Part shown: piece by piece, positions 45,036-57,597 of the stretch
Layout: every line of letters starts with the position of its first letter
How positions within the stretch are numbered: position 1 is the stretch's first letter
NCBI GenBank assembly: GCA_002104905.1
Contig: MCFE01000349.1
Span: 25,113-89,112 of the forward strand
Length of the DNA: 64,000 bases
From: Basidiobolus meristosporus CBS 931.73
Lineage: Eukaryota > Basidiobolomycota > Basidiobolomycetes > Basidiobolales > Basidiobolaceae
Direction: 5' to 3'
The notes under the pieces: model-generated
What the model was told of the DNA's origin: nothing
Database searches by the model: none
Seen by the model: only the letters and a program-made list of their open reading frames with translations
Position numbers and translations under genes: made by a program

Positions 45036-47855
45036 CTTGCTTAAGCGATGAAAACCTTCAGTTGAGTCAAACAAACCACCAAATGAAAGAAAATTAAGTA
45101 AGGTAACTAATAATTAGCAACAAAAGGCTTGTTGGACTTCAAACGTCACCGAACTAGAAATAGCGAAATATGGGATAAAGAAGAGAGTTTGCAAAGCCAG
45201 AAAATATTCTGGGAGATTGCGACTTGATAAAGACTACAAAATTTTTCACCCTTACAAAATACGGGGCTTTTTTTCTTTTTTTTTGACAAGGATTGGTGGA
45301 TACATTTTTGCCAGGGTAACTATCTATATCTTATGATCCTTAATTTTTGAATCCAAGAGTATTATAAGGGATAGCCATGATGTGATCCACTACGAAGCTA
45401 TGATTGGCCGCTTTGTGAGGCGCGCTAGATCCTATTGGACATCGCCAATTCTACCAACAATATCATTGGTAGAGCACGGAGGTGAGCGCGGTTAGTATAT
45501 CGTTCATTTTAGCCATGTATAAATACTTCATGTACTACGCCAATTTGGAAAGATTTAGACAAAGCGTGTTAAGCTAGTAAAGTGGGGCGCAAAGTTTGCG
45601 TACTATTCATCCGTAAAAAGGCATTAAAACCTAGTAGCGGGATGGTTATTGGGCATGAGACGGTAGCCTAATGTAATCCTTTTGGCCACGAGAATATCAT
45701 CCATGTCAAGCATCTCATGACACGGTAAAAGTGATGTTTCGTGTTTTTAAGTGCCCAAGGTACCTTGTCCACTGAGAACTTTTAAATAGTTGATAACTTC
45801 CATAGCGTTTCTTATCTTGATCGGATCGGTGCGGATCTAAGGCTGAGACTTTGAGGTATATTACCCAAATGTAATTACCTCCAGTACAAGTAGAGTGCAG
45901 CTCAATTGAGATAAATCTTTCTCCAAATAGAAATCCTTGAAACCCACCTTTGTCACGACCCTAACAACGATAAATATATCGAGAGGACGGATCATGAGGG
46001 ACCAATCACTAGAGGCACTATAGGCTTCGATCCTGTGGAGTTCATGGATTGTATACTGAACAGGGTGCATCCGCAACTGTTACTCTTCAAGCACAATGTC
46101 GATCACCAGCAACTCTTAATGAATATGCTGCTTATCATTGATATAGCTGAATCATTTAGTCCTTGTGAGAGCATGGTGACCTTACCCTGCGAGTGTAAAT
46201 TTACTTCCGTTCTTGTCGTATGAGACTTGGAGTTGGTCTTGGTGAGATACAACAAGGGAAAATTAAGATTGAGTGCCCTCGAGTGGGGTAAGTAGGCTGA
46301 ACGGGGTAGACAAGCGGTCGGCGTATGATTGGATCAATTTTAGAGTAATTCCTGGTTCCGCAATCTGAGCATCATTTAATGATGAAAACTTGGCCAATAA
46401 AGACCGGTGATTATTTTAGACATGATGAATCATATTTTGACGAACCATCCTATTGGGCATGAGGATCAACAATGGTTCTCCTATTCCTTGCAGCACGAGT
46501 TGCAAGGTGTTTTCAGGTGATTTTGCTTGCATAGCCCCTGAGCTATTAGTCAAACCAATACAGCCCAAGAAGCACCTACCAAGTGTGAATATTTACCTTT
46601 ATCTCACGTTCACATTCATGATCACCAGTCTACTCAAAAATGATTGTTGCAGGACTCAAACCCGTTTCAAGTCGATTCATGTGAAAATGACTTGTGAGGA
46701 CCTCTGAATCCTGACAACCAGTCAACAATTTGCAACTTGGCTTATTCCAGCTTCTCTTTTTCTTGATTCATTTGATTTGGAATGGTCTGCTTCGTTACCA
46801 GCCAGTGAGTAATGGTGCTTCGTCTTGTAAATATAGCTAAGCTCAAGCACAGAGGTGTCTACTACTACAGTCTATGTTACGCGAAGGCTATTTATATGAA
46901 CACTCTTCAGATGTCGTCTTAGTTTCTAGTGATAACGGTAATGGTTGGCCGGGATGTTAGATCCGGTGTCCGGCTTCCCTGGGAACGAGTGGAATACTCC
47001 TCGGTTTGGAGTTGGTCATTTTTTCCGTTTGTGCTAGTCATCCAATCAGTTTATGGATCATGTGCACTTGCTTTGCACATTTAGAGGGTTGAAGATCGCG
47101 GGAATGATGTCAACTATACCAGTTTGCTTTCACACATTACAGGACCCTTTAATCTGAAGTCCGTAGCTTATCGGCACTACTGTAATTAGTCGATATCTGC
47201 TTATTCGTTATCAATGCGCATCGAGCATTGAGCTACATTCTACGGCAGTATTTGGTATGGCGTCCAGAAGAGGCCGCTATCACGTGACTCTGTGATTTCC
47301 TCATTCCGTACGACGGCAAGTTCGTGAGAGTTTCTTCGCTCACTTATCGAGCTCGTGATAATGCAAATTCAGATGCTGCCAGTTTGACGTCCACTATGTA
47401 TTGGCTTTTTATATTAGTTACTGGGATGTCGTAAACACGGAGCATAGTCAGTTAACCAAGTGTGCTGTGCTGGCAAAGTAGCGGAATGTTGGTTTTATAG
47501 CTTATGAATGGGGTGTCGGTATTTTACGGATTTTACGGGGGATACAGGAGGGTGTTTTTTTTGCCTATCCCCAGTTGATCAAGGTTTAAATACTAGACGG
47601 AGAATCAATGCCGGTGAAATATTTACACTTCCCTGTCGCTTTATATATCTCTGGTGGTATCCGGGTGTAAAGGAATTATCACTGACTTTGACGCTTGTAC
47701 AACTCGTCCGACTATTGCAAATACCGTAAAAAACATAAACTAAAAGCTCTCTAAACTTGCGACCTGAATTTCTGCTTCAACCAAAGACAGTTCTAGTGAT
47801 AGCTATCTTACTATTTACACCCAGAGACGTTTGGAATAGACCGCCTATATTATCG
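45036..47855. other. Long gene-poor stretch
   Basis: 2.8 kb between divergent KH and adenylate kinase genes. A pyrimidine run (TTTTTTTTCTTTTTTTTTT near 45270) lies about 230 bp upstream of the KH start. Otherwise only short chance frames; no transposon remnant was recognised. Confidence 0.5.
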
Positions 47856-48824
47856 ATGTTACGCTCCTCTTCACTGTTTCGCCGTGCCTACTCAACCGTG
47901 TTCACCAATCCAGAGATAGCGCAGTCTCAGTACGTAAACCACCTAAAAACCCAAAATTCATATGGAGAAGCCAACTTACGCATGCTGTTGATCGGTGCTC
48001 CAGTAAGTTTACAGCCTTTCCGTGGCATATTGGAGCTTCGCTAATTTCTCTGTTTTAGGGTGCTGGGAAAGGAACTCAAGCTTCAAGAATTCAGAATCAA
48101 TTCAACATTCTCCCCATCTCTAGCGGAGATCTGCTGCGTAAGAACATTGTTCAAGGGACAGAGGTTGGCAGAGTGGCCCAAACGGTTATGGCCTCTGGAG
48201 GTAACCAAATCTCCCGTATTACCACTCAATAAGATTCTAATTGGTATTTTGTCTATTGCGAATATAGGCCTGGTCTCTGATGATATCATGGTTGATTTAA
48301 TTGAGAACGAACTGAACGAGCTTCATATTCATGTAAGTTTAGGAAGGGGTTTATGACTGCGCCTATTTTGCATTAATGCTTATCTTCACATTTAGGCACC
48401 AGCCCAAAACTGGCTGTTGGATGGATTTCCTCGCTCGGTTTCCCAAGCCCAAGCGCTGGACAGTATGCTGCAGAAGAAGAATCGCAGGCTCAACCTGGTG
48501 ATCAACCTTCATGTGCCCGAGGAGGTGATTCTCCAGAGAATCATAGATCGTTGGGTACACATCCCAAGCGGGCGTGTGTATAATCTATCTTACAACCCAC
48601 CACAAAGGGCAGGATACGATGACATTACCGGAGAAAAGCTGACCAAACGTCCGGACGACAACCCAGAGATTTTCCAAAGTAGATTGAAGAAGTACCGGGA
48701 AGCAACCGAGCCACTCCTTGATTATTACGATAGCCAAGGTGTGCTTGCGACCATGTCCGGCCGCACATCCGATGAAATCTACCCCAAAATTTCTCAGGAG
48801 CTGAACAAGTGGATCCAGCAGTAA
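47856..48824 (+). CDS. ADK2: Mitochondrial adenylate kinase (GTP:AMP phosphotransferase type)
   Basis: Four exons in phase: 47856-48002, 48059-48200, 48268-48332, 48396-48824; 260 residues. It begins with a mitochondrial presequence (MLRSSSLFRRAYSTVF). The P-loop GAPGAGKGTQ is split by the first intron after GAP. The NMP-binding part has SSGDLLRKN, and the core has LLDGFPRSVSQAQAL. The long LID (DRWVHIPSGRVYNLSYNPP, DDITGEKLTKRPDD) without zinc-binding Cys is typical of AK3/Adk2, which phosphorylates AMP with GTP in the matrix. The symbol rests on this family assignment. Confidence 0.92.
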
Positions 48825-49243
48825 CATCCACGCCACCCTCGATTGCATCATTTTGTTTATTCTCCCGAAGTCCTCAAGATGCATCCACCACTTTTATATC
48901 CGTGTTAATGAACAATACATGAAGCCTCTCGTTTTTCCTTGATCATATGTAACAAATACTCCTCTCACTCGTCACTTGACTCGTCACTTGGTTCGAAAGC
49001 TTACCCGTATAAATACTCATCCATACACTTCCGCAGCGATCTTCTTTGCCTTAAATCAGCCGTCAAGACCCTGGACACATAACATGGTCAATGGTTTACC
49101 TTAAACGGCTTTCATGTAATTGAATAAATGGAGGGAAACCCAGAAATACACAACTATCCAACACGTTTATTTTATACATCGCCCAATACATTTAGAATAC
49201 ACTAATATACATACTATCAACAGCCAAGCGTAGTCAGGCATGG

Positions 49244-49477
49244 TTACTTGTTAGTCGAGCACATTGGTTTCAATGCAGGCTTCAGGGGGCATGCGTCTGC
49301 AGAAGGAATGCCATGTTCACCAAGAACCAAAAACTTTGATGGGTGGGCGTCGCTCAAGCCTTGCTTTTGGGCTCTAAGGCTATTCTTGATGGCTTTGTTT
49401 GAAGGAAGGTAGGTGATCGAATTCTTGCTAAGGTCAAAAGAGACCCGGTGAGTATTGCGAGAGGCAAATTGTTGCAT
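49244..49477 (-). CDS. Small protein with an RVxF-type PP1-docking motif
   Basis: A 77-residue frame from a true ATG at 49477. Residues 11-15 read RVSFD, an exact match to the RVxF consensus by which regulators dock on protein phosphatase 1, followed by LSKNSITYLPSNK. The C-terminal half is Pro/Cys-containing (HGIPSADACPLKPALKP). I do not recognise the family; a similar VxFxLxxN string occurs at the ends of nucleolar proteins such as Rrp1, so this could be the last exon of a larger gene. No upstream exon was found in the 430 bp before the next gene. Confidence 0.5.
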   Translation of the reverse strand: MQQFASRNTHRVSFDLSKNSITYLPSNKAIKNSLRAQKQGLSDAHPSKFLVLGEHGIPSADACPLKPALKPMCSTNK

Positions 49478-49908
49478 TGAGTAGGTTTCTAGTTTGGGTC
49501 TGGTTTGAGCAGGGTTAGGTGAGGTGGTTATCTACTTATACGAAAATCCCCAAAACCTGAATCTCGGGATCGGTCAGATGAGTGCGCTATATTTTCAACA
49601 ATTCGGGTGTTCTCAACATCTACCCAAATCTAGCCTAAAGCTTCTACCTAGTTCTGGTGCCGTTTAGCCTTTGATATTTCTCAATTATTTACCGTAACGG
49701 AATCCAATTTGGCCAGCTAGGCTGAAGATGGGAAATCGTCAAGCCACATGATCCACGCTCCAGGAACTATTATCCGAAGGTGTCGTGATTATTATTCCAG
49801 AGTGAATGGTTTATTCATGATTTCTTTGGATGGTGGATTAGTGATAATGGTTTCCAAAAAGGTGAAGGGATAGGTGTAGAGAAAGCTCGAAGATGCCAGA
49901 GCTTTCAA

Positions 49909-50384
49909 TTAATCCATTCTCCACTAAATATATAGATTCTAGTTAGCACGAAGACAGGTTCAATGAGAACACTAGCCGAGTAATTACCACTAAATTATCG
50001 GGAACCTGTTGAGGTTCGTTTTGGGCCGACGGATTCTTTTGTTGCTCCTTTAACTGTTTACTGAGTTTACCACCTCCCCCTTGTATGCCCCTATTTTCCG
50101 CCTAGTCACAGGGGTGCCAAAATACGTAAGAGAGAGTTTTGTGTGGAAGGGCGTGTTCTAGTATAGTGGTAACTTACTTTTTTGGCGCGTTCTTCTGCTG
50201 CAGCAAGTATGGCTGATCTATCAGCTGGTCCAGCCGATGAGCTGCCATTTCCTCCCGCACTCTGTGAGCCACCAAGCCGCTGGGCCTTAGGGGGGGAAGT
50301 GATGGTTTTTCCTTGATAATTGGGTTGGCCGGATGATACCCGGGCTGTTTCTTCACTTGAACTACTGGAGCAGCAATTACCCAT
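49909..50384 (-). CDS. Small lipid-anchored SVIP-like protein
   Basis: Three exons join in phase: 50178-50384, 49988-50101 and 49909-49923, giving 111 residues. The start MGNCCSS is a textbook N-myristoylation site followed by two Cys suited for palmitoylation. The middle has AILAAAEERAKKAENRGIQ, a VIM-like Arg/Ala helix (LAxAAExR) as used by small p97/VCP-interacting proteins, and the protein ends in a short Trp-containing tail (VWRMD), like the LRW tail of human SVIP. SVIP inhibits ER-associated degradation by binding p97 from the membrane; the same role for Cdc48 is inferred. Two introns in such a small gene, all canonical, argue it is real. Confidence 0.68.
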
Positions 50385-50854
50385 TCCTTTTGGTAGATGG
50401 CAGCAATGGTATGGGGAGCGAGGTTTTTCTTATTAGCTACTGTGTGCAACTTTCGTGGGTTTCAAGGACTGTCACTCAGCCTAGGGTTAATCAAAGTTAG
50501 TCTTCACTAAGCCCAATTCTGAACGTGATGGAAAGGCCAATTCGTAGAAGTTCTATTGGCAGATGGGATACCCGTCTAATTGATGGTGATTTATTTGAAT
50601 CAAACATGTATGAATATGTCCATGATTGAATATCTCCGTTAAAGTTGAACTGTACATTTACTTGTGAGACGAAAGTGAATGGTATAGTGACAGTATCCGT
50701 ATAAAGAGTTAACAAAGTAAGAAATACAAATGATTTAAAGATAGATAGGCAGATGTAAGAAAAGAGGCCAGTTTTCTAAGGTACGGTAGTGTGAAGGGTA
50801 GGAAAGAAAGGAACGAGGATAGATAATTTTCAAAATCTATTAGTGTAACTGGGG

Positions 50855-53262
50855 TTAGCAAGAGTCACTTGCCTCTTCATCGCCGTCATGCACTAAGGTT
50901 ACTGAAACAAAGAGGTTACTTGGAGTGGTTACGCCAAAAGGTTGCCAGCAAAACTTACTTGAATTGAAGTTGATAAACGGGTTGTTCCCGTTGTCATCAA
51001 CAACCAGCTCATCGTTCTCCATGTCTAAGGAGGTGCTTTCCATGATTTTTCTGAAGTTCCCGGTGTCTAGGTTTCCGTTGACTCTCGGGATAATCGGAGG
51101 GGTGGTGTGTCGTAGCAATGCCCAGTTAACATTCTTGAAGAAGGGGTGCGCCTTCACATCAGAAGCACCAGCCTTGCTTCCTAGGCGCTTGTTCTCATCT
51201 TTGTTCAAGAGTTTTCTGATCAGGCTTTTACAATCCCTGTGTCGTTTGTGATAAGAATTAGGTTCGAGATGGGCCGAGAAAAAGACTTGCTATGCAAATA
51301 AAAACCTTGACACCTGAGGGGGCAAAGCAAAAATTAGTAACCGTCACTTGATGCCGCCATCACAAATCATACGCACTTGTTGAGAATGGGGATGTTGTGG
51401 GTAGTTGACCTCTTTCTTCAGGATATTGGAAAATGTGGCGTTACGGTTAGGGCCTTTGAAAGGTGTCGTGCCAAACTATAGAGGAGGTTAGATACAGAGA
51501 AGGTCACCTCAGGCTGCAGAAAGTTACCAACCAACATCTCATATAGCAGAATACCAAGGGTCCACCAATCCACTGCACTGGTGTGTCCATTCCCTTGTAT
51601 GACTACATATCATCAAATTACAATCGATTCACCGCCGCTTAACGCTGAGGGAAATTACCTTCAGGTGCAATGTACTCTACAAAACATGATACAGATCAGT
51701 TCCTGCGAGGTGCCCGGGTGCTAACAAAACCACGCCCTACCTTCGGTTCCTACAAATGAGTTGGTTCTCATGTTTCCGATGCAGCTCTTGGTATCAATGC
51801 AGGGCGCCTGGGCATTATTACGCATCTAGCAAAGGCAACGTCAGTAACGAGATGGCATCCGAAAGCAAGAGAACGAGCCCTACCGAAAAGGGTGAATTCG
51901 TGGGTTTAAAGACTCCAGGAAGGGTTGTGATTGCAGATTGCTTTGAAAGATCGAAGTCTAGAGATTCGGTGAGGATATGGAAGCGCGCAATCGGAGGGGG
52001 CAAGGCGTACCTGTAAGCATGATGTGGCCACTGGCATGCAAAAGAATGTCTACAACAATGATGAGCATGGGCAGTCAAGAAAAAGTGCACATTCGGGACT
52101 TACTCTCTGGTTTCAGGTCACGGTAGATAAAGCCCATCAAATGAAGGTACTCGAGAGCTCGATTGAGGGTAAGGCGTCAGTCCCTACTATGGGTTTTCAA
52201 CATACGACCAACTCACCACATGTTACTTCGGCTGCATAAAATTTGGCGTCTTCTTCTGATAGGCATTTCCCGGGTCTGGATTGCAAAGCTGCACCAGCTC
52301 GACCATCAGTAACGACGCAGAGCAAGGAACCATAATACCACCATACCTCTGAAAAACTCTCCACCCACGCAGTATTCCATACAGAAATAAAGGTAATCTT
52401 CGCTTTGAAAAGAATGGTACAGCGTCATGATAAAGGGATGATTGGCGGAGGCTAGAATTTCCTATTGGTTTTCGAAAATGAATACAGGCTCGGCGTTGCG
52501 GGCAGACCCAGGAGATTAGCATACCTGTTCAGCCAGAGCTCGCTTCACTTTCTTTCGCTTGATCATCTCCTTCTTTGAAAGGACTACAAACCAATTAAAA
52601 AACGGCCATCTGAATACACTTCGCTAGAATAACAAACCTTTCATGGCGAATAATTTGTCCGAGTTTTTTTGTCTAACGAGGTATACCTTGCCTACATCTC
52701 CTTTTCCAAGTAGCTTCAATTTGATGAAGCTACTGGGCTCCACCACTACTGATTTTACTTTGATGGAGCTGGAAGAATATGTTCTGCGTACAGTGTTCAT
52801 TTTTGAAGAGACGCTGTTCGTTTTTGGTCGCCCCTGCCTCATGGTTGCTTTGCTTTTGCTACTAAGATCAACAGCTTCCGAACGACAGCGGCGTAAAACC
52901 TTTTCATCTTTGTTACCTCCCTCTATCACGCTTGGTAAAGACATTTGAGGCGACATTGCACCCAAGCTGGATTTGGCAGAGGTACTTGAGGGGGAGGATG
53001 GGGCGGAGTCTGTAGTTGTGCTCTGTTTATCGCTCGAAAAGCTTTTCTTTGAACCAAGTCGTAAAAAGTTTTTAAACTTTGAAGGTAAGGCGGAGGAATA
53101 AGATGGCGTAGGAGTAGCGATGGAGGTAGTTGAAGGGTTTGAAGAAACGGATTTCACCATATCAGATTCCACCGTTAAAGTGGAAGAATTAAGACCGGCC
53201 TGCGTTCGAAAATCTGACAAGGAATGATACGGCTTTAAGCGAGAAGGGGGTTTGAGATCCAT
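50855..53262 (-). CDS. AGC protein kinase of the Nrc2/Fpk1/Kin82 type
   Basis: Fourteen exons join in phase to 547 residues: 52638-53262, 52525-52583, 52347-52461, 52217-52288, 52104-52157, 52011-52049, 51884-51957, 51741-51825, 51659-51676, 51532-51602, 51377-51475, 51306-51313, 50959-51236, 50855-50901. The first 190 residues are Ser-rich and disordered. The kinase domain has [11 protein letters not shown], the catalytic Lys in FAMK, YRDLKPEN, and DFDLS instead of DFG, which marks the phototropin-like AGC branch. SFVGTEEYIAPE is the activation segment. The NPFINFN hydrophobic motif lies near the end. Fungal members (Nrc-2, Fpk1, Ppk14) phosphorylate lipid flippases and control polarity. Exons of 18 and 8 nt are unusual. 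Confidence 0.9.
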
Positions 53263-54352
53263 ATTATTGAAAGTAGTGATTCTCCTTGGTGGGTAAAAGG
53301 CTTATTCAATACAGGGATGTTAATCAGCTACCCTGAAGTGACTTGTCCTGGTTGTCACGACAAGAAAATAAGGTATATCAAGTGCGGGTTCACCCTTTAG
53401 AGAAGATGGAGATAATTGCTAGTAATGGATAATAAATGGATAATAAATATAAACATCAATTAGAAATTGGAAATTCCAAAGTATAGCTATTCTTGTAGCA
53501 CGTGTGGATTTATGAACGTTTAACAATTATTTACCCGGAGATAAGTGATTTAACCAAACTGCATAGAATTAAGTGCAGAGTTCTAGGTTTGCATGAGCTA
53601 GTCCCACCCATTTCTCCGTATGTTCACCTCTACCTCTGAGCGCTTTTATCAGCAATTGGATGGCCTTGGAGCACAAATTGAAACCATCGATATTGATATA
53701 CTTTATGACTACAAGGCCCCCAAAATTCCAAACTAGTCGAGTGAGTCTTCCCAGATTTCTGGTTAACCGTGATATAAGTGATAGAATGAACTCAAATGAC
53801 CATGATATAAATGATGGAATGAACTCAAATGACCATGATAAAAATAATCAAGAAGTAAGCTAAACGACAGTGTTGATCTGGCGCAACAATGGATTTCCTA
53901 CAGTACACGTATTGCGCGTATGTTTGTTTCTTACAATGTTGATGTGCCAAATAGCCAACACTAAACTTGCTGGACGGACTCCGACTAAAGTGCTCTCCAT
54001 TAGGTGCCCTACGTTTGTTTATCACTAACTTTCGCTAATTGGCTGAGGAGTTCGAACTTTGGTCATGGTATTTCCGAACTCAGTTCCAAGCTTTCCTTAT
54101 CTTGTGTTGCTGGCAGCCTCTATCGCCGGAAGAATACTGATTCTGGGGTAAATATTTCATCCGCATGAGCCAATGTCCGCAAACTCTAATTTTTTTATCC
54201 GTGTCAGCCAATATGCATGAGCTCTAATGCTTGGTTGAAAAATGTCCAAGCTACCGGGTGCTTGGTGATGTCATATGGAGCGCGCGCTTATAAAGCAAAC
54301 TGCTGAATTGTAAATTAGCCAACATAAGGTATAATTCCAAAATTTACCTTTG
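53263..54352. other. Intergenic region
   Basis: About 1.1 kb, AT-rich, no recognisable gene. A short 26-bp direct repeat (GAATGAACTCAAATGACCATGATA at 53786 and 53818) occurs inside a chance frame. Confidence 0.45.
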
Positions 54353-54440
54353 ATTACTATTCTGAGCTCACAGATAATTGTGCTGAAGTTCAAATATTCA
54401 TCTCAATCAATCATAAGCCACTATCAACACTTACTAAGAA
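54353..54440 (+). pseudogene. Ty3/gypsy RNase H remnant
   Basis: A frame of about 29 codons reads ...EVQIFISINHKPLSTLTKKG, resembling the DHKPL-TYLTKKG block of Ty3/gypsy RNase H. Nothing before or after continues it, so it is a small relic. The call is based on this one block. Confidence 0.4.
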
Positions 54441-54569
54441 AGGGGTATTCTATAACTATTACTAATGTTTAACTTCGAGGTTGAATCAAAGGTACTGGGG
54501 GGACAGTAAAGTTTGCACACTGGCTTATTGATTCACTGATTTCAGATATTTTGGCATTCCTGTGGAACT

Positions 54570-54926
54570 TCATATTAAATACAGCAATAAAAATGCTCCT
54601 TGTGATGGGAATCTGATATTTTCTCCTTGGTTAGGGCTGATAGGGAATCTTCTGGCTTTAGAGTGCACTGGCTTAGGAGACTGTGTTGATGGAAGGGCGG
54701 TTGGCTTTGGATGAGCTTGAGGTGCTTGGGAGTAGGTTTGAGTATCAGTAGCAGGAGTTGCTGGTGGCTGATAGTGTTCAGATTGACTTGAAGAAGAGCT
54801 GATTGAGGAGTTGCAAGGTGAGGATGAAGCTGAAAGTGAAATTTGAGATTTCAACATTGAATTTTCAGCTTCAAGAAGAGAAACTCTTTGTTCTAGGTAA
54901 GAAGATTGTAAACTTTCAGAGTTAAG
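54570..54926 (-). pseudogene. Fragment with coiled coil and Ser/Pro-rich tail
   Basis: A minus-strand frame reading SSYLEQRVSLLEAENSMLKS, a short leucine-zipper-like coiled coil, then a Ser-rich and Pro/Gln/Thr-rich tail of about 90 residues to a stop at 54570. It is cut at its N-terminal side by the LTR fragment at 54942. Codon usage is AT-rich as in the transposons, so it may be the end of another mobile element's protein; the family is not recognised. Confidence 0.45.
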
Positions 54927-54941
54927 GTAAAGTCATGGAAG

Positions 54942-55082
54942 TATTGTAAAAATTTGGAATTCCACATAAATATTCACCTAACTTAGTCACTTAGATTATT
55001 ACCTTCATATCCTAGAGAATACTGACCAAATTCCTTGTCAGGATTTACTTAGAATATTTTCACCAAAATACCAGGTACCCAG
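54942..55082 (+). mobile_element. Truncated copia LTR (first 140 bp)
   Basis: Begins TATTGTAAAAATTTGG and follows the family sequence to CCAGGTACCCAG, where element C inserted. The remaining 210 bp should have stood on the far side of element C, which is missing. Confidence 0.85.
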
Positions 55083-55431
55083 TGTTGTAAGAGTCTTGGA
55101 GATATTGGAAGTGATTGGGAGAACAAGTAGATTATGTGGTTTTCACTTAATGATTTACTGAATGTAAAAGTAATATTTATACTTTTACCTGGTCTTGGCA
55201 TTACAAACACATAGAGTAGGTTAAGGAAGGTCCCAAGAGCATGTGTGCAACGTTTGTAGCTGTTTGGACATCTTTGAGAATTTTCATGTTCTGGGTACCT
55301 GGTATTTTGGTGAAAATATTCTAAGTAAATCCCGACAAGGAATTTGGTCAGTATTCTCTAGGATTTGAAGGTGATGATCTAAGTGACTAAGTTAGGTGAA
55401 TATTTAGGTGGAATTACAAATTTTTACAACA
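55083..55431 (-). repeat. 3' LTR of copia element C
   Basis: 349 bp, TGTTGTAAGAGTC to TTTTTACAACA on the plus strand, followed by the purine tract and the RNase H stop. Confidence 0.9.
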
Positions 55432-57248
55432 CTCCCACTCAGCTAAATGTTCATACTGACTAGTCCTAATTTTGACCTAAGATATTCAAACTTGTCTCTA
55501 GCTAATGGTTTGGTAAATATGTCTGCAATCATTTCATCTGTAGGACAGTAAGCTAGGCTAACTAAGTTATTCTCTATAGCTTCACGTATGAAATGATGTC
55601 TAATATCTAAGTGCTTGGTTCTAGCATGAAAAGTTGGATTTCTACCTAATTGTATACATCCTTGATTATCTTGAAATAAAGTAATAGGCGTTTTTTGACA
55701 TAGGCCTAAATCTGTAAAGAGTTTTCTTAACCACATTGCTTCTTTTGTAGCTTCACAGGCTGCCATATACTCTGCCTCTGTAGTAGAAAGTGCTATGGTT
55801 GGTTGCTTTCTTGAATTCCATGAAATTGCTCCTTTACAGTAAAGAAAGGTGTATCCTGTGGTGGATCTTCTGTCTTCCAAATTTTGTCCCCAATCAGCAT
55901 CAGAGTATCCCACAAGATCCTGTTCTGAATCCTTATAAGTGTATCTAAAGCAGATATCAGCAGTTCCTTTTAGGTATCTAAAAATCTGCTTAAATGCTGC
56001 AATATGATCAGATCCATAGTTCTGATTATGTTAGCTGACAACTCCCACTGAATATGAGATATCTGGACGTGTTCCAAGCATGATATACATCAGACTGCCG
56101 ACCTTAGATTGATAAGGAAAGTCAGGGCTTTCAGATGGCACCAAGCTCTCTTGATTTGGTTGAGTTTTGACCAAGTTAAGGTTTGTCTCCATTGGGGTAG
56201 CTGCCAGTTTACAGTCTTCCATTTGGTACTTCTTTAGTATATCTTGAATATACTTGGATTGGCTTAGGGTAAGAGTCTGGGTACTTTTGTCTATGGAGAA
56301 CTTAATCCCCAAGTAGTAACTAAGTTCTCCTAAATCAGACATCTTGAACTCCTTAGATAGGCTGGATTTAGTTTCTTCCAATGTTTCTAGGTTATTGGCG
56401 GCTATAATAAGATCATCCACATATAGAGCTTATAGAACTGAATTTGCTCTATCTGGCTTATAGTATATACTATAGTCAGCATTACTTTTTTTGAAACTCA
56501 AGGATTCCAAATAAGAATCTATCTTGCAATTCCAGGCTCTTGGTGATTGTTTGAGACCATATAGTGACTTTTTAAGCTTGCAGACCAAATGGGGGTTATC
56601 TTGGTCAACAAACCCATCAGGCTGGTCCATATACATGTCCTCATCAAGTTCTCCATTCAAAAATGCAGTTTTTACATCCATTTGATGAATAAAAAACTTA
56701 TATTTGGCTGCAATAGCCAATATTAATCTGATGGAATTAAACTTGGCTCCCGGTGCAAAGGTCTCAGTATAGTCAAGTCCTTTTGTTTGAGAGTATCCAT
56801 TGGCTACAAGTCTTGCTTTGTATCTTTCAATTGTACCATGAGCCTTGTATTTTGTCTTGAAGACCCATCTGCATCCAATTGATTTTTGGTTGATTGGTAA
56901 TTTGACCAAGTCCCAAGTTTGATTTTCCATCAGTGCCTGATATTCCTCAGTCATTGCAGATCTCCAAAACTTTGTCTGAGGGCTATTTAGGGCCTCTTTT
57001 ACAGTCTGGGGTTCATCAATATGGACTGAATAGGCATAGGCTCAGTTTGTACCCTCATTGATATAGTAATTTGGGCTATTTCTTGTTTGATTTGATCTCC
57101 GGGCATTTGATACTGGAATGATCACTTCTGGGATATTCCTGGGCACTAATTCTGGCTGAACCATGGTTGTAGAGTCCTCTGGAGTGAAAAAATTTTCATT
57201 GTTTTGCTCTGATTCAATCCTGACAATTGGTGGACTTGAGATCAAATT

Positions 57249-57597
57249 TGTTGTAAAAATTTGTATTTCCACCTAAATATTGACCTAACTTAGTCACTTA
57301 GATCATCACCTTCAAATCCTAGAGAATATTGACCAAATTCCTTGTTGGGATTTACTTAGAATATTTTCACCAAAATACCAGGTACCCAGAACATGAAAAT
57401 TCTCAAAGATGTCCAAACAGCCTCAAACTTTGCACACATGTTCTTGGGACCTTCCTTAACCTATTCTACGTGTTTGTAATGCCAAGACCAGGTAAAAGTA
57501 TAAATACTACTTTTACATTCAATAAATCATCAAGTGAAAACCACATAATCTACTTGTTCTCCCCATCATTTCCAATATCTCCAAGACTCTTGCAACA
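57249..57597 (+). mobile_element. Solo copia LTR with AAATT target duplication
   Basis: 349 bp, TG...CA ends, AAATT at 57244-57248 and 57598-57602. Its promoter core is a TATAAATA flanked by a perfect 9-bp inverted repeat GTAAAAGTA (57492-57500) / TACTTTTAC (57508-57516). Confidence 0.95.
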
